A stretch of DNA of 47,304 nucleotides, taken from positions 1-47,304 of the forward strand of contig CAJAES010000121.1 of the NCBI GenBank assembly GCA_903938815.1. Reading direction: 5' to 3'. Position numbers and translations under genes: made by a program. Positions 40,216 through 47,304 of the stretch are shown one piece after another; position 1 is the stretch's first letter, and every line of letters starts with the position of its first letter. The notes beneath the pieces were generated by a model. The model was not told where the DNA came from. It worked only from the letters and a program-made list of their open reading frames with translations, and did no database searches. The DNA is from an uncultured beta proteobacterium (GTDB taxonomy: Bacteria > Pseudomonadota > Gammaproteobacteria > Burkholderiales > Burkholderiaceae_C).

Positions 40216-41453
40216 CTCTGTTCTGGATCCTTTGTGCCGCGCTCGTCGTGGGGGTGCTGCTCGCGCTGCTGCGCCCGCTGCTGCGGCCTCCGGTGCATGC
40301 CGCCGACGACACCGCAGCCAGCAACCAGCGCCTGCTGCGCGAGCAACGCACCGAGCTCGACGCCGAGCTCGCCGCCGGCACCCTGGCGCCCGACCAGCAT
40401 GCCGCCGGCCTGGCCGAACTGGAACGCCGGGTGCTGGTCGAGACCCGGCAGACCGGCGCCACCGTGCAGTCGCGCCCGGGCCGCGTCAGCGCCCTGGCGC
40501 TGGCCGTGGCGGTGCCGGCCATGGCGGTGCTGGTGTACGCGCAACTCGGCAACCGCGCCGCACTCGACCCGCTGCTGGCCACGCCGCCGGCCCAGGCCAG
40601 CGCGGAGGACGTCGAGGTTCTGGTGCAGCGACTGGCCGACCGGATGAAGGCCAACCCGGAAGACCCGGCGGGCTGGATGCTGCTGGGCCGTGCCTATGCC
40701 GGCCTGCAGCGCTTTGACCTGTCGCGTGACGCCTACGCGCAGGCCATCCAGCGCAAGGCGCCCGACGCGCAGCTCCTGGCCGACTACGCCGACGTCCTGG
40801 CCATGACGCAGGGCGGCAAGCTGGCCGGAGAGCCCGAAAAACTGGTTCTCCAGGCGCTTGCGCTGGAGCCCGACCACCTGAAGGCGCTGGCGCTCGCCGG
40901 GTCGGCCGCCATGGAGCGCGGCGATTTCAAGACCGCGGTCAGGCACTGGACGCGCGCCAAGACCGTCGCCCCGGAAGGCAGCCCCTTTGCCAGCGGGCTG
41001 GACCCGAGCATCGCGGAAGCCCGCGCGGCGGCTGGCATGCCGCCCGCCCAGGCTGCCGCCGCCCAGCCCTCACCGCAGGCACCGCCCGCACCGCAGGCAG
41101 CGGCCTCCGCGGCGGCTCCGCTGCGCGTGACCGTGACGCTGGCGCCCGCGCTGGCCGCCCGTGTGCAGGCCGGCGACACGCTCTTTGTCTTCGCCCGCGC
41201 CGCCGAAGGCCCGCGCATGCCGCTGGCCATCGTGCGCCAGGCGGCCGGCACGGCGCCCGTGCAGGTGGTTCTCGACGACGCCTCGGCGATGTCGCCCCAG
41301 ATGAAGCTTTCGGGCTTCCCGCAGGTGGTGGTGGGCGCGCGCATCTCGAAGAGCGGGAACGCAACGCCGCAGCCTGGTGATCTGGAAGGCCTGGGGCAGC
41401 CCATCGCCTCCAGCGGAACCACCTCGGTCACGATCGATCGCGTCAGGGAATAG
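40212..41453 (+). CDS. ccmI: Cytochrome c maturation chaperone CcmI/CycH
   Basis: 413 aa. Two N-terminal membrane segments (residues 1-20 and about 95-113) flank a cytoplasmic loop; the periplasmic part has TPR repeats (DPAGWMLLGRAYAGLQRFDLSRDAY, MERGDFKTAVRHW) that bind apocytochrome c C-termini. The last 120 residues after an Ala/Pro linker form the typical CcmI C-terminal beta domain (RVTVTLAPALAARVQAGDTLFVFAR). Confidence 0.94.
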   Translation: MTLFWILCAALVVGVLLALLRPLLRPPVHAADDTAASNQRLLREQRTELDAELAAGTLAPDQHAAGLAELERRVLVETRQTGATVQSRPGRVSALALAVAVPAMAVLVYAQLGNRAALDPLLATPPAQASAEDVEVLVQRLADRMKANPEDPAGWMLLGRAYAGLQRFDLSRDAYAQAIQRKAPDAQLLADYADVLAMTQGGKLAGEPEKLVLQALALEPDHLKALALAGSAAMERGDFKTAVRHWTRAKTVAPEGSPFASGLDPSIAEARAAAGMPPAQAAAAQPSPQAPPAPQAAASAAAPLRVTVTLAPALAARVQAGDTLFVFARAAEGPRMPLAIVRQAAGTAPVQVVLDDASAMSPQMKLSGFPQVVVGARISKSGNATPQPGDLEGLGQPIASSGTTSVTIDRVRE

Positions 41454-41465
41454 CCGTGACCGGAC

Positions 41466-41479
41466 GGTACTGTGGTACC
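41466..41479. promoter_or_regulatory. Inverted repeat upstream of ppsR
   Basis: GGTAC-TGTG-GTACC, 90 bp before the ppsR start and just after ccmI. It could be an operator or part of a hairpin; it does not match the PpsR TGT-N12-ACA consensus. Confidence 0.3.
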
Positions 41480-41568
41480 TTCAGCCGTTCGGTCGGCGAT
41501 CCTGCCGCCCCCGAATACCGGGCCGGTGTCGAACTCTTCGGCGCACCTGGCCCCTGGGGAGAATCCGA

Positions 41569-42978
41569 GTGCTAACGAGGCCTGAAGCGGCCGCCGACCT
41601 CAGCGCCTTGTCGGCGCTGGCGCCTGAGCTGGCCACCACGGTGGCCTCGCTGGCGGGCGATATCGCGCTCGTGGTCGACGCGGACGGCGTCGTACGCAAC
41701 GTCGCTGCCACGGAAGCCGCCCTCGGCGCCTCCGCCAATGCCTGGATCGGGCGCCCCTGGGCCGAAACCGTGACCGGTGACACCCGGCGCAAGATCGAAG
41801 ACCTGCTGACCGAAACACGCAACGCCGGCCGTTCACGCCGCCGCGAGGTCAACCACCCTTCCGCCACCGGCCTCGACATCCCCGTGGCCTGGGCCGCCGT
41901 ACGCCTGGGCGACAACGGCCCGATGCTCGCCGTCGGCCGAGACCTTCGCGCCGTCGCCGCCATCCAGCAACGTTTCATCGATTCCCAGCAGGAGCTCGAG
42001 CGCGACTACTGGCAGCGCCGCCAGACCGAAGCCCGCTACCGGCTGCTGTTCCAGGTGGCGACCGATGCCGTTCTGGTGCTGGACGCCTACACCCACCGCA
42101 TCGTCGAGGCCAACGCCGCGGCCGCGAAGATGTTCGGTCAGCCCGTGGACCAGCTCGCGGGCCTGCCGGCCCACGACACCATCGACGCCAGTTCCAGGCC
42201 GGCGCTGGAGCAACTGCTCGTCAATGCCCGGACCACCGGGCGTGCTGGCGAGATCCGCCTGCGCCTGAGCGAAGACGGCGCCGCCGTCGAGATCTCGGCC
42301 ACGCCCTTCCGCGCCGAGCAGAGCCTGTTGCTGCTGGTGCGGGCCCGCGAAGCCGGGCCATCCGACACCCAGGTGCTGCTGGCCGACTATGTCGAGCGCG
42401 CGCCGGAAGGCGTGATCGTCACCGACACCTCCGGCCGCGTTCTGGCGGCGAACCCGGCCTTCATGGCCCTGGTGCGCCGCCCCGAGGGCTCCACGGTCGA
42501 TGGCCAGGCGCTCGAGATCCTGCTCGGCGACACCGCCGGCCGCATCAACGCACTGATCGCCGACGCCCGCCGCCATGGCATCGCCGCCCGCACGGTGGTG
42601 CCGCGCGCCGGGGATGCCTCGCTCGAAGCCTCGGCCATGCTGCTGCCGGAAGGCGACCAGGAGCGCATCGGTTTCACGCTGCGCGCCATCGACCCCCGGG
42701 ACATCCGCCTGCCGCAGCCACTGGGCCCGGCCGCAGACCTTGTCGCAGCCATCGAACACCTCGCTGAACAGGTGGGGCAACGCCCCCTGCCCCAGCTGAT
42801 GCGCCAGGCGACCGACATCGCCGAACGCCATCTGGTGGAAGTGGCCCTGCAGCGCCATGGCCTCGATGGCGATGCCGCCGCGGCCGCGCTCGGCCTGACG
42901 CGCGACAACCTGGATCTGCGCATGCGCCGCCTGGGCCTGCTGCCCGGCCAGAGCGGCCTGCCCACCTTGGTCGACTGA
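41569..42978 (+). CDS. ppsR: Photosynthesis repressor PpsR/CrtJ
   Basis: 469 aa, the expected family length. Domains in order: N-terminal PAS (about 1-130), glutamine-rich coiled linker (RFIDSQQELERDYWQRRQTEARYRLLFQ region), PAS1, PAS2 and a C-terminal Fis-type helix-turn-helix (VEVALQRHGLDGDAAAAALGLTRDNLDLRMRRLGLLP). It represses bch, crt and puc genes through TGT-N12-ACA palindromes such as those before crtE and bchC. The GTG start at 41569 has GGGGAG upstream and yields the family length. The protein has no cysteine at all, unlike CrtJ/PpsR of Rhodobacter, which carry redox-active Cys in PAS and HTH regions. Confidence 0.94.
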   Translation: MLTRPEAAADLSALSALAPELATTVASLAGDIALVVDADGVVRNVAATEAALGASANAWIGRPWAETVTGDTRRKIEDLLTETRNAGRSRRREVNHPSATGLDIPVAWAAVRLGDNGPMLAVGRDLRAVAAIQQRFIDSQQELERDYWQRRQTEARYRLLFQVATDAVLVLDAYTHRIVEANAAAAKMFGQPVDQLAGLPAHDTIDASSRPALEQLLVNARTTGRAGEIRLRLSEDGAAVEISATPFRAEQSLLLLVRAREAGPSDTQVLLADYVERAPEGVIVTDTSGRVLAANPAFMALVRRPEGSTVDGQALEILLGDTAGRINALIADARRHGIAARTVVPRAGDASLEASAMLLPEGDQERIGFTLRAIDPRDIRLPQPLGPAADLVAAIEHLAEQVGQRPLPQLMRQATDIAERHLVEVALQRHGLDGDAAAAALGLTRDNLDLRMRRLGLLPGQSGLPTLVD

Positions 42979-42988
42979 CCCTCGCCGC

Positions 42989-45115
42989 ATGTCGGACAGC
43001 CCTGCCTTCGGTCAGGCGGACCTGACCAACTGCGAGCGGGAGCTGATCCATCTCGCCGGCTCGGTGCAGCCGCATGGCCTGCTGCTGACGCTGCGCGAGA
43101 GCGACCGTGTCATCCTGCAGATCACCGACAACGCCACCGTGCTGCTCGGCCAGGCACCGCAGGACTGCCTGGAGCGCCCCCTCTCGGCGCTGGGCGGCGA
43201 CCTCGACGAAGCCGTGGCCGCCCTGCAGGCCGCCGCGGACCTGTCGCAGCCGCAGCCCCTGCTCGCGGGCACCGCCGTCGGCCGTTTCGAGGGCCTGCTG
43301 CACCGCGCCGCGCCGGATGTGCTGGCGCTGGAACTGGAGCCCCTGGCCACGCCGCCCGGGCAGGTGGAAGCCGCCGGTCTGGACGCCGCGCTGCTGCAGG
43401 ATCGCCTGGCCCAGGCCGTGCGGCGCTTCGGCGATTCACCCAGCCAGGGCGCACTGGCCGACGCCGCCGCGCAGACCGTGCGCGATCTCACCGGCTACGA
43501 CCGCGTGATGGTCTACCGCTTCGACCCCGACGGCCACGGCCAGGTGATCGCCGAAGCGCGCGACCCGCGTATCGACCCCCTGCTCGGCCACCGCTACCCG
43601 GCCACCGACATCCCGCAGCGGGCGCGTCAGCTCTACATCCGGCAGCGTGTGCGCGTGCTGGCGGACGTGCACTATCGGCCTTCGCCGCTGGTGCCGGTGC
43701 TCACGCCGCCCACCGGGGCCGAACTCGACATGTCGCTGTGCGGGCTGCGCAGCATGTCTCCGCTGCACCTGCAGTACCTCAAGAACATGGGCGTGACGGC
43801 GACGCTGGTGATCTCGCTGGTGCTGGGCGGCCGGCTCTGGGGCCTGATCGCGGCGCACCACTACCGCCCGCGCAACCTGCGGCTGCCGCTGCGCGCCGCC
43901 TGCGCGCTGCTGGCCGAGGTCATGACCACGCGCCTGGCCGCGATCGAGAACTACGCTCATGCGCAGGTCGGGCTGCTGGTGCGCCGCCTGCAGCAGCGGC
44001 TCGTCGAGGCCACGTCCACCGAGGGCGACTGGCGCCTCGCGCTGTTTCGCCACCCGCAGACCCTGCTGCAGCCGCTGGAGGCCACGGGTGCGGTGCTGTT
44101 CCACGACCACGAGGTCATGAGCACCGGCGACGTGCCATCGACCCCGGAACTGCGCGCGCTGCGCGACTGGGTGGACGAGCAGTCGGCCAACGCGCCCGGT
44201 CCCTTCGCGTGCGGCGCACTGGCCCAGGCCAACCCCGCGCTCGGCTCGCTGGCGCCGCTGGCCAGTGGCGTGCTGGCCGTGCGCCTGGCCACGGATCGGC
44301 CCGACTGGCTGATCTGGCTGCGCAAGGAGCAGTTGCACAGCGTCACCTGGGCCGGCGACCCGGCCAAGCCCATGGTCGACAACGACCCGCTGAAGCTGTC
44401 GCCGAGACGTTCGTTCGCGGCCTGGTCCGAGATGGTCCGCGGCACGGCCGTGCCCTGGTCGACTGCCGAGCTGGCCCTGGCGCGCGCCATCGGCAGCGCA
44501 CTCGTCGACATCATCCTGCAGGTGCACGCCGTGCGCCTGCTGGTGGCCGAGCACCAGCTGGCGCGCACCCGCTCGACCATGCAGGGTTCGCACGAACCCG
44601 TCCTGGTCTGCGACGGTGAAGGCCGTCCCATCTTCGCCAACCCGGCCTTCGAGCGACTGGCCGGGCGCCAACTGGCCAGCCTGCCCGACTGGGCTGCCGT
44701 GGGCACGCTGTTCACGACCCCCGAGGCGCTGGCGCCGCTGCGCCAGGCCCGCCAGCGCTGGCAGGGCCCGATGCAGCTGCAGGTGCCGCACGGCGCGCCG
44801 GTGCCGGTGCAACTGCACGCCGAAGTGGTGCCCGCCCGCGACGGCACGCTTCTAGGCCTGATCCTGACACTGGACGACCGGCGGGAAGCCGAACGCACCC
44901 AGGCCGCACGGGAGGCGCTGGAGCTCAGCATCGCGCGCCGACCGATCGAGAGCGCGTCCGACCCTCTGATGCAGGCCATCCTGACGAACGCACGTCTGGC
45001 GGCGATGGACATCGCCGAAGCCTCGCCGGACGCGCCCGTCGCGCCGGTGCTGGCCGAACTGGGCGGCGCCACAGAGCGGGCCGCCGAGATGCTGAGCTGG
45101 ATCCGGAAGTTCTAG
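42989..45115 (+). CDS. bphP: Bacteriophytochrome, BphP1 type (PAS-GAF-PHY with C-terminal PAS output, no kinase)
   Basis: 708 aa red/far-red photoreceptor. PAS: Cys15 (LTNCERELIHLAGSVQPHG) is the biliverdin attachment site. GAF: the DIP motif at 207-209 (ATDIPQRARQLY) and the chromophore His260 (SPLHLQYLKNMGV). PHY: a tongue with PRRSF. After that comes a PAS-like output domain (PVLVCDGEGRPIFANPAFERLAGRQL) and a C-terminal helix, but no histidine-kinase H-box or ATPase. This is the layout of Rhodopseudomonas BphP1, which binds and inhibits PpsR2. It starts 10 bp after ppsR, so the two share an operon. Length fits BphP1 (about 730 aa). Confidence 0.94.
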   Translation: MSDSPAFGQADLTNCERELIHLAGSVQPHGLLLTLRESDRVILQITDNATVLLGQAPQDCLERPLSALGGDLDEAVAALQAAADLSQPQPLLAGTAVGRFEGLLHRAAPDVLALELEPLATPPGQVEAAGLDAALLQDRLAQAVRRFGDSPSQGALADAAAQTVRDLTGYDRVMVYRFDPDGHGQVIAEARDPRIDPLLGHRYPATDIPQRARQLYIRQRVRVLADVHYRPSPLVPVLTPPTGAELDMSLCGLRSMSPLHLQYLKNMGVTATLVISLVLGGRLWGLIAAHHYRPRNLRLPLRAACALLAEVMTTRLAAIENYAHAQVGLLVRRLQQRLVEATSTEGDWRLALFRHPQTLLQPLEATGAVLFHDHEVMSTGDVPSTPELRALRDWVDEQSANAPGPFACGALAQANPALGSLAPLASGVLAVRLATDRPDWLIWLRKEQLHSVTWAGDPAKPMVDNDPLKLSPRRSFAAWSEMVRGTAVPWSTAELALARAIGSALVDIILQVHAVRLLVAEHQLARTRSTMQGSHEPVLVCDGEGRPIFANPAFERLAGRQLASLPDWAAVGTLFTTPEALAPLRQARQRWQGPMQLQVPHGAPVPVQLHAEVVPARDGTLLGLILTLDDRREAERTQAAREALELSIARRPIESASDPLMQAILTNARLAAMDIAEASPDAPVAPVLAELGGATERAAEMLSWIRKF

Positions 45116-45167
45116 AGCAGTCCGGACCGCGAACCCGCCAGCGGCGCTGCCGGCGCCCGGCAAGGTG

Positions 45168-45743
45168 CTACGCCAGCGCCTCGAACAGATCGATATGGCG
45201 ACCGAAGGCCGCCTGCGCTTCGGCCACGATCGCGGGCTGCTCGGCTTCAGGCAGGGCATCCAGCACCTCACGCAGGCCGAGCACCAGGGTCGGCGCATCC
45301 GCTTCGAACCGGTAGAACGCCAGGCCCTCCTGCTGCAGCCCGTAGGCCCGGCCCACGATGCGGGCCAGGACCTGCCCGCCCGCCAGGTCACCGAGGTAGC
45401 GCACGTAGGCATGCGCGGCCAGCTGCACCGGCGGCAGGGTCTGCAGGCGCGCCACGTACTCCCGGGCGGGATGGGTGAGCGGGTCGGCCGGGCCCTGCGG
45501 GGCCAGCCAGGCGATGTCCGCCCGCAGTGCGGCGGCACGCGCCATCCCGGGGTCGAACTCCGGCGCGCCCGGCTGGCGCAGCGCCGACTCCAGCGCTTCG
45601 TAGATGGCCAGCAGCTGCCGCAACAGCAGCACGTAGCGCTCGAGCGGGAGTTCGCCGCGCAGCAGGCGCGGCATGAGGCCCGCACGTTCGGCTTGCGTGT
45701 GCAGCGCCTTCGTGGCGGAACGCAACTGCTGAGACAGCGTCAT
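45168..45743 (-). CDS. bphO: Heme oxygenase for biliverdin synthesis
   Basis: 191 aa heme oxygenase of the HO-1/HmuO fold. The proximal His is His15 (KALHTQAER), and the distal helix motif is YVRYLGDLAGGQVLARI. It opens heme to biliverdin, the chromophore of the bacteriophytochrome encoded convergently 52 bp away. Its start overlaps the bchO stop (45740-45743), so it belongs to the bchD-bchO transcript rather than with bphP. Confidence 0.92.
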   Translation of the reverse strand: MTLSQQLRSATKALHTQAERAGLMPRLLRGELPLERYVLLLRQLLAIYEALESALRQPGAPEFDPGMARAAALRADIAWLAPQGPADPLTHPAREYVARLQTLPPVQLAAHAYVRYLGDLAGGQVLARIVGRAYGLQQEGLAFYRFEADAPTLVLGLREVLDALPEAEQPAIVAEAQAAFGRHIDLFEALA

Positions 45744-46621
45744 GCGGCTTCCAGGTCGGGCTGCAAGGCCAGCAGGTGGGCCGCCACCGTCGATGGCGAT
45801 TCCTCGTGCGCGAGATGCCCCAGGCCCGACAGCAGCGTCAGCGTGGAGCGCGGCGCCAAGGCGGCCACGCGACGCGCCTGGGCGGGTGGCACGGCACGGT
45901 CGTTCGTGCCGGCCAGCAGGTGCAACGGAACCGCCAGGCGCGGCAGCGCACGCGCCAGCGGCTGAAGCTCCCAGTGCGCCATCATGGCCAGCGCGGCGCG
46001 GGTGTGGCCCGGGTCGCGCATGAGGCGCGCATACAATGCCTGCCCCGCATCGTCCAGGCGGGAGCCGGTGCCTTCGAGCAGCCGCCGCACCACGGCCGGA
46101 TCGGCCGCGCGCTGGGAGAACAGTCCTGGAACGCCGGGCACGGCATACAGCAGCCGCGCCAGCGGGGACAGCAGCGGCGCCGCCACGCCGCCGAAAGGCA
46201 AGAATGCGCCGTTGACGGACACCAGCGCCGGCACCCGCAGGCCCGCGTGCAAGACGGCCTGGACCAGGATGGCCGCCCCGGCGGAGTGGCCGACGGCCAG
46301 GGCGGGCTCCGCGCCCGCCTGCCGCAGCAAGGCCACCAGTTGTCTTGCCAGCCCCGGCAGCGACCAGTCGCCACCAGCAGGCGGCGCCGAGAAGCCATGC
46401 CCCGGGAGGTCGATCGCCAGCACGGTGAACCGGGCCGCCATCAGCGGCATCAGCTCGCGGAAGGAATGCGTCGAGGCACCAGTGCCGTGCACCAGCAGCA
46501 GAAGCGGCGCGTCAGGGGTGGGCCCGGGCAGCTGCTGGACATGCCAGCGCTGGCCAGCCACATCGATGAAGCGGCTGTGGGCGCCGTGCGGCCAGGCCGC
46601 GCCGTCCTGCGCCCAATCCAT
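45740..46621 (-). CDS. bchO: Magnesium chelatase accessory alpha/beta hydrolase BchO
   Basis: 293 aa alpha/beta hydrolase. Oxyanion segment LLVHGTGASTHSFRELMP, nucleophile elbow VGHSAGAAIL with Ser113, and catalytic His in GLGHLAHEE. BchO genes sit next to bchID in most purple-bacterial PGCs and are thought to aid Mg chelation, though the reaction is unproven. The start overlaps the bchD stop by 1 bp (TGATG). Confidence 0.92.
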   Translation of the reverse strand: MDWAQDGAAWPHGAHSRFIDVAGQRWHVQQLPGPTPDAPLLLLVHGTGASTHSFRELMPLMAARFTVLAIDLPGHGFSAPPAGGDWSLPGLARQLVALLRQAGAEPALAVGHSAGAAILVQAVLHAGLRVPALVSVNGAFLPFGGVAAPLLSPLARLLYAVPGVPGLFSQRAADPAVVRRLLEGTGSRLDDAGQALYARLMRDPGHTRAALAMMAHWELQPLARALPRLAVPLHLLAGTNDRAVPPAQARRVAALAPRSTLTLLSGLGHLAHEESPSTVAAHLLALQPDLEAA

Positions 46622-47304
46622 CAGGCCCGTCCCCGCGCGTGCGCCGCCACGACGCCGGACAGCGCGGCAGCGCCGGCATGCGGCAGGGGCAGGTAGGTAG
46701 CCCGCAGCGCGGCGGCGAGCGCGGAGGCGGCCGCCTGTGGCTGCGGCGAGGTGTCCACCACCAGCGTGGCCACGCCCTCGGCGGCGAGCGAACGCGCGGA
46801 TGCCAGCGCTTCCTGTTCGGCGCGCGCACGGCCACCGGTGCCGTCGCGCGCGACGTTGGCGCGGCCGTCGGTCAGAAGCACGAGCACTGGCGTCTCGCCG
46901 CGGCGCTTCACGGCGCGGACGATGTCGGCCGCGGCGTCCACCGCCGATGCGAGCGGCGTGCCGCCGCCGCCCGGCAGGCCCGCCAGGCCGCGCTTGGCGC
47001 GCACCAGCGAGCGCGTCGGCGGCAGCAGCAGCTCGGCGGCGCGGCCGCGGAAGGCCAGCACGGCGACACGGTCGCGGCGCACGTAGCAGTCGGCCAGCAG
47101 CAGCTCGACGGCACCCTTGGCCTCGGCCAGCCGGTGCAGTGCCGACGAGCCCGAGGCGTCGACGACGAAGATGGTGGTCGTGGAGCGACGCTGACGGTAG
47201 CGGCGCACGTGGAAATCCTCGGGGCGCACGCGGATCAGCGGGCCGGCGCCCGCCCCGGCGGCATCCGCCGCCAGGCTGCGGCGCAGGCGCTGCCAGGGCG
47301 CCGC
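46621..47304 (-). CDS. bchD: Magnesium chelatase subunit D, C-terminal part
   Basis: 227 codons of the C-terminal integrin-I-like (VWA) domain of BchD; the 5' part runs off the window. The metal-binding MIDAS residues are FVVDASGSSALHR, GGGGTPLASA and VLLTDGRANV. With BchI and BchH it inserts Mg into protoporphyrin IX. The RPEDFHVRRY segment before the VWA domain is typical of BchD. The frame stays open to the window edge. Confidence 0.93.
   Translation of the reverse strand, partial: AAPWQRLRRSLAADAAGAGAGPLIRVRPEDFHVRRYRQRRSTTTIFVVDASGSSALHRLAEAKGAVELLLADCYVRRDRVAVLAFRGRAAELLLPPTRSLVRAKRGLAGLPGGGGTPLASAVDAAADIVRAVKRRGETPVLVLLTDGRANVARDGTGGRARAEQEALASARSLAAEGVATLVVDTSPQPQAAASALAAALRATYLPLPHAGAAALSGVVAAHARGRA

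Noticed and set aside
45116..45167. Possible terminator between bphP and bphO
   Set aside because: Only weak GC-rich self-complementarity and no T-run on either strand.
1..47304. CRISPR arrays, tRNA or rRNA genes, insertion sequences
   Set aside because: No direct-repeat/spacer array, cloverleaf, rRNA segment or transposase was seen on either strand.

Overview
This 47.3 kb, high-GC window (roughly 70% by eye) looks like a photosynthesis gene cluster (PGC) and its flanks from a purple betaproteobacterium of the Rubrivivax/Burkholderiales type. The diagnostic signs are the continuous order crtE-crtF-bchC-bchX-bchY-bchZ-pufB-pufA-pufL-pufM-pufC-crtA-crtD-crtC on the minus strand, a tetraheme PufC, the spheroidene-pathway enzymes CrtA, CrtC and CrtD, and an LH1 beta chain of the Rubrivivax kind.

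Layout. 1-5.6 kb: general genes (ketopantoate-reductase-like protein, ParA-like ATPase, sulfotransferase-like protein, alpha/beta hydrolase, exonuclease I, a helical protein of unknown role). 5.7-15.5 kb: one minus-strand operon for a type II secretion/type IV pilus-like machine. In transcription order it holds a small secreted protein, PilO-like, PilP/GspC-like, a secretin with a cohesin-like C-terminus, four pseudopilins, GspF, GspE, then PilM-like and PilN-like proteins. 15.7-16.5 kb: an exported methyltransferase. 16.5-30.8 kb: the PGC superoperon, with two promoters (crtE and bchC), each carrying a tandem pair of PpsR/CrtJ palindromes 8 bp apart. 30.9-32.0 kb: a base-compositionally different, gene-poor stretch with one lipoprotein. 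32.0-34.5 kb: a second ketopantoate-reductase-like gene and an oxalyl-CoA-synthetase-like gene. 34.5-41.5 kb: the complete cytochrome c maturation operon ccmABCDEFGHI. 41.6-45.1 kb: ppsR and a BphP1-type bacteriophytochrome. 45.2-47.3 kb, minus strand: bchD (5' end outside the window), bchO and a heme oxygenase.

How it fits together. CrtE supplies GGPP for carotenoids; CrtF, CrtD, CrtC and CrtA carry out late spheroidene-pathway steps. BchXYZ and BchC complete the bacteriochlorophyll ring after the BchD/BchO Mg-insertion stage. PufBALM form LH1 and the reaction centre. PufC re-reduces the reaction centre, and its four hemes are attached by the Ccm system encoded nearby. PpsR is the repressor expected to bind the crtE and bchC palindromes. 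The adjacent bacteriophytochrome lacks a kinase domain and resembles the BphP1 type that relieves PpsR repression; the heme oxygenase would make its biliverdin.

Most notable observations: a 74-residue single-helix membrane protein gene inserted between pufB and pufA; two 38-codon ORFs that overlap their neighbours' stop and start codons (bchZ/pufB and crtA/crtD); a PpsR with no cysteine; and several in-frame hexa- or nonanucleotide repeats concentrated in the secretion cluster.
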